From NCBI GenBank assembly GCA_964638815.1, contig CAZXBB010000256.1, forward strand, positions 1 to 8,758: DNA of 8,758 nucleotides. Direction: 5' to 3'. The notes under the pieces are model-generated. The model saw only the letters and a list, made by a program, of their open reading frames with translations. It was not told the origin of the DNA and did no database searches. Source of the DNA: CAZXBB01 sp964638815 (GTDB lineage: Bacteria > Planctomycetota > Phycisphaerae > Phycisphaerales > SM1A02). This document shows positions 6,513 to 8,758 of the stretch, piece after piece; position 1 is the stretch's first letter; each line of letters starts with the position of its first letter. The translations under genes were made by a program, and so were the position numbers.

Positions 6513-6541
6513 AGTATAGCCGTTTCCGTCCGAAACGCGTC
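6513..6541 (-). promoter_or_regulatory. Promoter of the RRM gene (strong -10, weak -35)
   Basis: TATACT at 6518-6513 on the minus strand matches the -10 consensus at five of six positions. No convincing -35 lies 16-18 bp upstream (GACGCG or similar). Transcription would start near 6506 and give a leader of about 100 nt. Weak -35 elements paired with a strong -10 often indicate activator use or regulation; here an inverted repeat occupies the spacer. Confidence 0.55.
6521..6537. promoter_or_regulatory. Perfect inverted repeat over the RRM promoter (candidate operator)
   Basis: CGTTTC (6521-6526) and GAAACG (6532-6537) form a perfect 6-bp inverted repeat with a 5-bp centre. It starts 2 bp upstream of the TATACT -10 box and fills the -10/-35 spacer. 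That is a classic place for a dimeric repressor to block polymerase, or for an activator site in place of a -35. Confidence 0.4.
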
Positions 6542-6754
6542 CGCGGACCTCTCGGTGGGAGGAGGGGCGGGCGTGCGGGAGGATGCGTCGCCGCCAGGCC
6601 CACGCGGGCCCCGTCCTGCGCGACAGGCCGTTGCGGAACGGCAACTTCAAGGGCGTTCGGAAGTGCTCCCCCTCGGATGATCGTCGCCCGGTGGGGAGGC
6701 CGACCGGAGAGAACGACGATGGATTGACCACCCGGCGTGCTCGGCAGCATCCGT

Positions 6755-6791
6755 GTGATCCGGGTCATGCGATCCGGGTCATGCGTGTCAT
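6755..6791 (-). repeat. 14-bp tandem repeat, about 2.6 copies
   Basis: Plus-strand units GTGATCCGGGTCAT (6755-6768) and GCGATCCGGGTCAT (6769-6782) are followed by a shortened GCGTGTCAT (6783-6791). On the minus strand the units begin ATGAC(A/C)CG and start at the M-T-R codons of the degenerate domain described separately. The period is not a multiple of three, so copy change shifts the frame. Confidence 0.85.
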
Positions 6792-6942
6792 GCCCGCGAG
6801 CTCGGACCGGGTGACGGCACGCGCCGCAGAAACGGACCGCGGCATCACCTTCAAGGTCCTCCCACGGCGCGGCCGCCGGCTTGCGCGGAGGGCCGTCTCG
6901 CGGCACGACGCCGCGGCGTCCGCGCCCCGCAGCGCGCCGCAC
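6765..6942 (-). pseudogene. Frameshifted remnant of a W-E-x-L-x-G-D...FCxxC...MTR domain protein
   Basis: The 538-bp gap between the PIN-TRAM stop and the RRM start has no clear intact gene. On the minus strand one frame reads PWEDLEGDAAVRFCGACRHPV (Trp at 6864-6862, the two Cys at 6828 and 6819) and then loses sense. The next frame carries on with LAGMTR from 6800. Small planctomycete proteins, as I recall them, share a W-E-x-L-x-G-D-x-x-V-R-F-C-x-x-C-x-x-x-V-x-x-L-x-x-M-T-R pattern. Between the V codon (6807-6805) and the L codon (6800-6798) there are 4 bases where two codons would be expected, so a 2-bp deletion restores the match exactly. The second frame stops at 6767-6765. A GTG at 6947 overlapping the PIN-TRAM stop would give a 60-codon frame with high GC3, but its product is arginine-rich and shadow-like. 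The remainder, 6406-6754, holds only the RRM leader, promoter and inverted repeat. Confidence 0.45.
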
Positions 6943-6943
6943 C

Positions 6944-8209
6944 TCACCGTCGCGGATTGCGCCGCGGCGTCCCCTCGCCGGTCTTCGGCGGCCGCGACGT
7001 CGCGCGCGGCTGGTTGGTCGCCGCCTCGGCCATGTGGGCCTGGCTCCCGGTCTCCATTGCCGCCGCCGCCCGCTCGCCGTTGTCCGGTTTCGCGAAGATC
7101 ATGCGCCCCGCGCTCGTCTGGAGCGAGTTCGTCACCACGACCGGGAGCGTCTCGCCGACGCGACCGCCGGTGTGCTCGACGACCACCATCGTGCCGTCCG
7201 GCAGGTAGCCGACTCCCTGGTCGGGACCCTCGCCGCGCTTCGTGATCTCGACGACGAGCGCGTCGCCGGCGATCACCTGCGGCCGCAGGGTGTTCGCGAG
7301 GTCGTTGAGGTTCATCACCGTCACACCCTGGATCTGCGCGACCTTGTTCAGGTTGTAGTCGGTCGTGAGGATCCGGAGGTTCTGCGCGGCAGCGACGTGG
7401 AGGAGCATCCGGTCCACGGAGTGGCCGGGCGCCTGGACCGGGTCGATCGAGATGTCCACCCGCGGGCTCGACTGGAGAGTGCTCACCAGGTCGAGACCCC
7501 GGCGGCCGCGGGCCCGCTTCAGCTTGTCGCTCGAATCCGCGAGCGTCTGGAGCTCGTCGATCACGAACTGGGGCACGATGAGCGGGGCGTCGAGGAACCC
7601 TGTCTGTCCGAACCCGCTGATCCTGCCGTCGATGAGCGCCGACGTGTCCAGCAGCAGCGGTCGCACGCCGCGGACCTGCTTGGCGAACTCGACGTACGGG
7701 ATGACGAGGCGGAAGTCGTCCTTCGTCGTGAGCACGATGGAGACGGCGAGGTAGCAGAGCGTCACGCCGATGGCGAGCTTGATGAGCCCGAGGTAGGCCA
7801 GCCAGCGGTCGTCATCCTTCAGGTCCCACGAATCGGCGATCAGGTCCAGGAGCGCGCCGACCGCGAGCGCGCCGGCCAGCCCCGCGACGACGCCGAGGTA
7901 GATGCCGAACACCGACGCGAGCTTTTTGTTCGGCGTCAGCGCGTCGAAGACCAGCACGGCGGTGCCGAAGAGGAACGTCGCGACGAACGCGCCGCGGTAG
8001 TCGGTGAACGTGAACTTCTGCTTCGTGACCGTGCCCACGAAGGGCAGCAGCGTCACGGTGACGAGCAGCACCATGTACAGCAGCCGGACCGCGAGCAGCA
8101 TGGTGCGGTGGGATCGTTCGGCGCTGCGGGTCCGCTCCGACGGCACCGCCGTGGTGAGGCGGGGGACGTTTCTCTCGTCCGCGTGCGGCAGCGGGGTCCT
8201 GTCGGGCAT
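6944..8209 (-). CDS. PIN-TRAM domain membrane protein (YacL family, putative nuclease)
   Basis: The order of parts matches the YacL family. A polar N-terminal stretch (1-36) is followed by four membrane segments (about 37-60, 73-92, 97-125, 137-160). A cytoplasmic PIN domain spans about 184-300 and a TRAM domain about 303-372. The PIN acidic residues are in place: Asp188 in LLLDTSALIDGRI, Glu219 in FVIDEL, Asp266 in HSVDRMLL, Asp284 in TTDYN. PIN domains are metal-dependent RNases and TRAM binds RNA, so a membrane-anchored RNase is likely; the substrate is unknown for the family. Residues from about 375 form a disordered, Ala/Arg-rich tail. ATG 8209 has no ribosome binding site but follows a TAAACT box by 9 bp; Met37 (8101) right before the first TM segment is the alternative start. 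Length is 421 residues, slightly long for the family because of both tails. Confidence 0.92.
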   Translation of the reverse strand: MPDRTPLPHADERNVPRLTTAVPSERTRSAERSHRTMLLAVRLLYMVLLVTVTLLPFVGTVTKQKFTFTDYRGAFVATFLFGTAVLVFDALTPNKKLASVFGIYLGVVAGLAGALAVGALLDLIADSWDLKDDDRWLAYLGLIKLAIGVTLCYLAVSIVLTTKDDFRLVIPYVEFAKQVRGVRPLLLDTSALIDGRISGFGQTGFLDAPLIVPQFVIDELQTLADSSDKLKRARGRRGLDLVSTLQSSPRVDISIDPVQAPGHSVDRMLLHVAAAQNLRILTTDYNLNKVAQIQGVTVMNLNDLANTLRPQVIAGDALVVEITKRGEGPDQGVGYLPDGTMVVVEHTGGRVGETLPVVVTNSLQTSAGRMIFAKPDNGERAAAAMETGSQAHMAEAATNQPRATSRPPKTGEGTPRRNPRR

Positions 8210-8218
8210 GGTGGATCG

Positions 8219-8224
8219 AGTTTA
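8219..8224 (-). promoter_or_regulatory. Possible -10 box of the PIN-TRAM gene
   Basis: TAAACT on the minus strand would place the transcription start near 8212, only about 3 nt ahead of ATG 8209. No ribosome binding site precedes that ATG. The -35 region 15-18 bp upstream is only T-rich (TCTTTT) and does not match well. Confidence 0.35.
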
Positions 8225-8263
8225 CCAGACCGTCGCAGGCAAAAGATCCGATGGCTCCAGATC

Positions 8264-8321
8264 GCGGCCTGCGGCCTGCGGCTTGCGGCTTGTGGTTTTT
8301 GCGGTTTGCGGTTTGCGCTTC
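8264..8321. repeat. Degenerate heptanucleotide tandem repeat
   Basis: Eight units follow one another: GCGGCCT twice, GCGGCTT twice, one 9-bp GTGGTTTTT, GCGGTTT twice, then GCGCTTC. The change from CCT through CTT to TTT is ordered from left to right. It lies in the 267-bp non-coding region between the PIN-TRAM start and the SRP RNA. Its translations are low-complexity and not credible as protein. Confidence 0.85.
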
Positions 8322-8338
8322 GCATCGCGAACCCCGAG

Positions 8339-8384
8339 CCGGAGGTGCCCGATTTCTTTCGGCGATGCGGGCGGACCTCTCCGG
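8339..8384. other. Imperfect dyad (possible hairpin) upstream of the SRP RNA
   Basis: CCGG-AGGT-GCCCG (8339-8351) can pair with CGGGC (8368-8372), ACCT (8375-8378) and CCGG (8381-8384), with 2-base bulges at 8373-8374 and 8379-8380. No T-run follows on either side, so terminator function is not supported. The rest of 8322-8440 shows nothing further. Confidence 0.35.
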
Positions 8385-8440
8385 GACGCGATGTCCTGAG
8401 TCTCGCGACTCGTACCGGAGTTCCAGCGACCGATCCGGCA

Positions 8441-8469
8441 TCGCGAGCGGCGCCCGACCGTGCTACCAT
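8441..8469 (+). promoter_or_regulatory. Promoter of the SRP RNA gene (extended -10)
   Basis: TGCTACCAT (8461-8469) is an extended -10 element with TACCAT at 8464-8469. The hexamer 17 bp upstream, TCGCGA at 8441-8446, matches the -35 consensus only 3 of 6. The predicted start, 8476-8477, coincides with the first base of the long stem that closes the SRP RNA transcript, which supports the assignment. Confidence 0.6.
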
Positions 8470-8476
8470 TCTGCCG

Positions 8477-8610
8477 ACCGGCGGCAGCAGAAGACGGTCG
8501 GGCCCGTGAGACGGGTGGTCCGTGAACCTGGTCAGAGCTTGACCGCAGCAGCCATAAGCGGCGCTCTCCGAGCTTGCGGTGTCCTGGCCGTCTTCCCTGC
8601 CGCCGGTTTT
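8477..8610 (+). ncRNA. ffs: SRP RNA (4.5S-like, bacterial small type)
   Basis: The core matches the conserved apical part of bacterial small SRP RNA: GUGAACCUGGUCAG (8522-8535), then GACCGCAGCAGCC (8541-8553) and AUAAGCGG. This region binds the Ffh M domain and FtsY during co-translational targeting of membrane proteins. The mature RNA is probably about 8491-8594, since AAGACGG (8491-8497) pairs with CCGUCUU (8588-8594). The precursor is longer: an 11-bp perfect outer stem pairs 8477-8487 with 8597-8607 and is followed by a short T-run (8607-8610), which would also serve as terminator. The position ahead of dnaX is common in bacteria (for example Bacillus scr-dnaX). Exact mature ends cannot be fixed from sequence alone. 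Confidence 0.9.
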
Positions 8611-8649
8611 CCCATCACGCGCAAGGGAACGACGCGACCAGCGCCCCGG

Positions 8650-8685
8650 CCCCCGCCCCCGCCCCCGCCCCCGCCCCCGCCCCCG
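8650..8685 (+). repeat. (CCCCCG)6 hexanucleotide repeat before dnaX
   Basis: Six perfect copies lie between the SRP RNA and dnaX, ending 3 bp before the GAGG ribosome binding site (8689-8692). The minus strand has at least six runs of five G separated by single C, a strong G-quadruplex-forming pattern on the template strand. Confidence 0.97.
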
Positions 8686-8697
8686 CCCGAGGTACCA

Positions 8698-8758
8698 GTG
8701 AGCTACACGGTCCTGGCCCGACGTTACCGCTCCCGCAGCTTCGACGAGCTCGTCGGGC
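8698..8758 (+). CDS. dnaX: DNA polymerase III subunit gamma/tau, N-terminus (partial)
   Basis: The first 20 residues, MSYTVLARRYRSRSFDELV and a glycine, match the conserved N-terminus of DnaX (M-x-Y-x-x-L-A-R-K/R-Y-R-P-x-x-F-x-x-[VL]-V-G). DnaX is the ATPase of the replicative clamp loader. The window ends before the Walker A motif, so catalytic residues cannot be checked. The GTG at 8698 is set by the alignment with the family N-terminus and by GAGG at 8689-8692, 5 bases upstream. The SRP RNA gene directly upstream supports the call. A ybaB-recR continuation would be usual but lies outside the window. Confidence 0.93.
   Translation, partial: MSYTVLARRYRSRSFDELVG

Noticed and set aside
6406..6942. 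Upstream extension of the RRM frame giving a 276-residue protein
   Set aside because: The frame is open by chance in GC-rich DNA and crosses a promoter and an inverted repeat; the RRM starts exactly at Met 6405, which has a ribosome binding site. Only the FCGAC part of it looks like former coding sequence.
6765..6947. 60-codon frame with a GTGA overlap on the PIN-TRAM stop
   Set aside because: High GC3 and a coupling-type overlap made it tempting, but the product is arginine-rich and the adjacent frame carries the recognisable FCxxC motif, so it is treated as part of the remnant.
6881..8509. 542-codon open frame antisense to the PIN-TRAM gene
   Set aside because: Shadow of the conserved PIN-TRAM frame; it also runs across the heptamer repeat and into the SRP RNA.

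Overview
The window is a GC-rich bacterial chromosome segment. It most resembles a planctomycete of the Phycisphaerae type. That placement is an inference from protein style: an RsbW-like kinase with a DRARQVDP segment and an RPGGLG box, a short HEAT-repeat lipoprotein, a DnaX beginning MSYTVLARRYR, and a remnant of a W-E-x-L-x-G-D...FCxxC...MTR domain. No rRNA, tRNA, insertion sequence or CRISPR array is visible.

Layout. (1) At 1-2071 (+) there is a possible tail of an upstream gene, then a large exported protein of unknown function. Its reading frame starts with an in-frame 15-bp tandem repeat lying ahead of the signal peptide. (2) At 2150-4226 (-) there is a compact four-gene operon: HEAT-type lipoprotein, RsbW-like kinase, STAS protein, MlaE-type lipid-transport permease. 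Both upstream junctions overlap by 8 bp, and only 20 bp separate the STAS gene from mlaE. (3) guaA (GMP synthetase) at 4328-5971 (+) is divergent from that operon. (4) At 6112-6405 (-) there is a small glycine-tailed RRM RNA-binding protein with its own TATACT promoter, an inverted repeat over that promoter, and a textbook intrinsic terminator with a UUCG loop. (5) At 6406-6943 there is a gene-poor gap holding what looks like a frameshifted zinc-ribbon-like domain and a 14-bp tandem repeat. (6) At 6944-8209 (-) there is a four-TM PIN-TRAM (YacL-type) protein. (7) At 8210-8697 lies an intergenic region with a decaying heptanucleotide repeat, the SRP RNA gene with promoter and long closing stem, and a (CCCCCG)6 tract. 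(8) At 8698 (+) dnaX starts and is cut by the window end.

How the genes fit together. Most are housekeeping: guanine nucleotide synthesis, protein targeting, replication clamp loading, RNA binding. The most distinctive unit is the partner-switch pair (kinase plus STAS) cotranscribed with an MlaE permease. It raises the possibility that phosphorylation of the STAS protein controls lipid transport, or that it plays the MlaB role, rather than acting on a sigma factor. No ATPase (MlaF) or MCE (MlaD) gene is present in the window. Several start codons lack a Shine-Dalgarno sequence and sit just after a -10-like hexamer, which suggests leaderless or very short-leader mRNAs. Intergenic DNA is rich in short tandem repeats with 6-, 7- and 14-bp periods.
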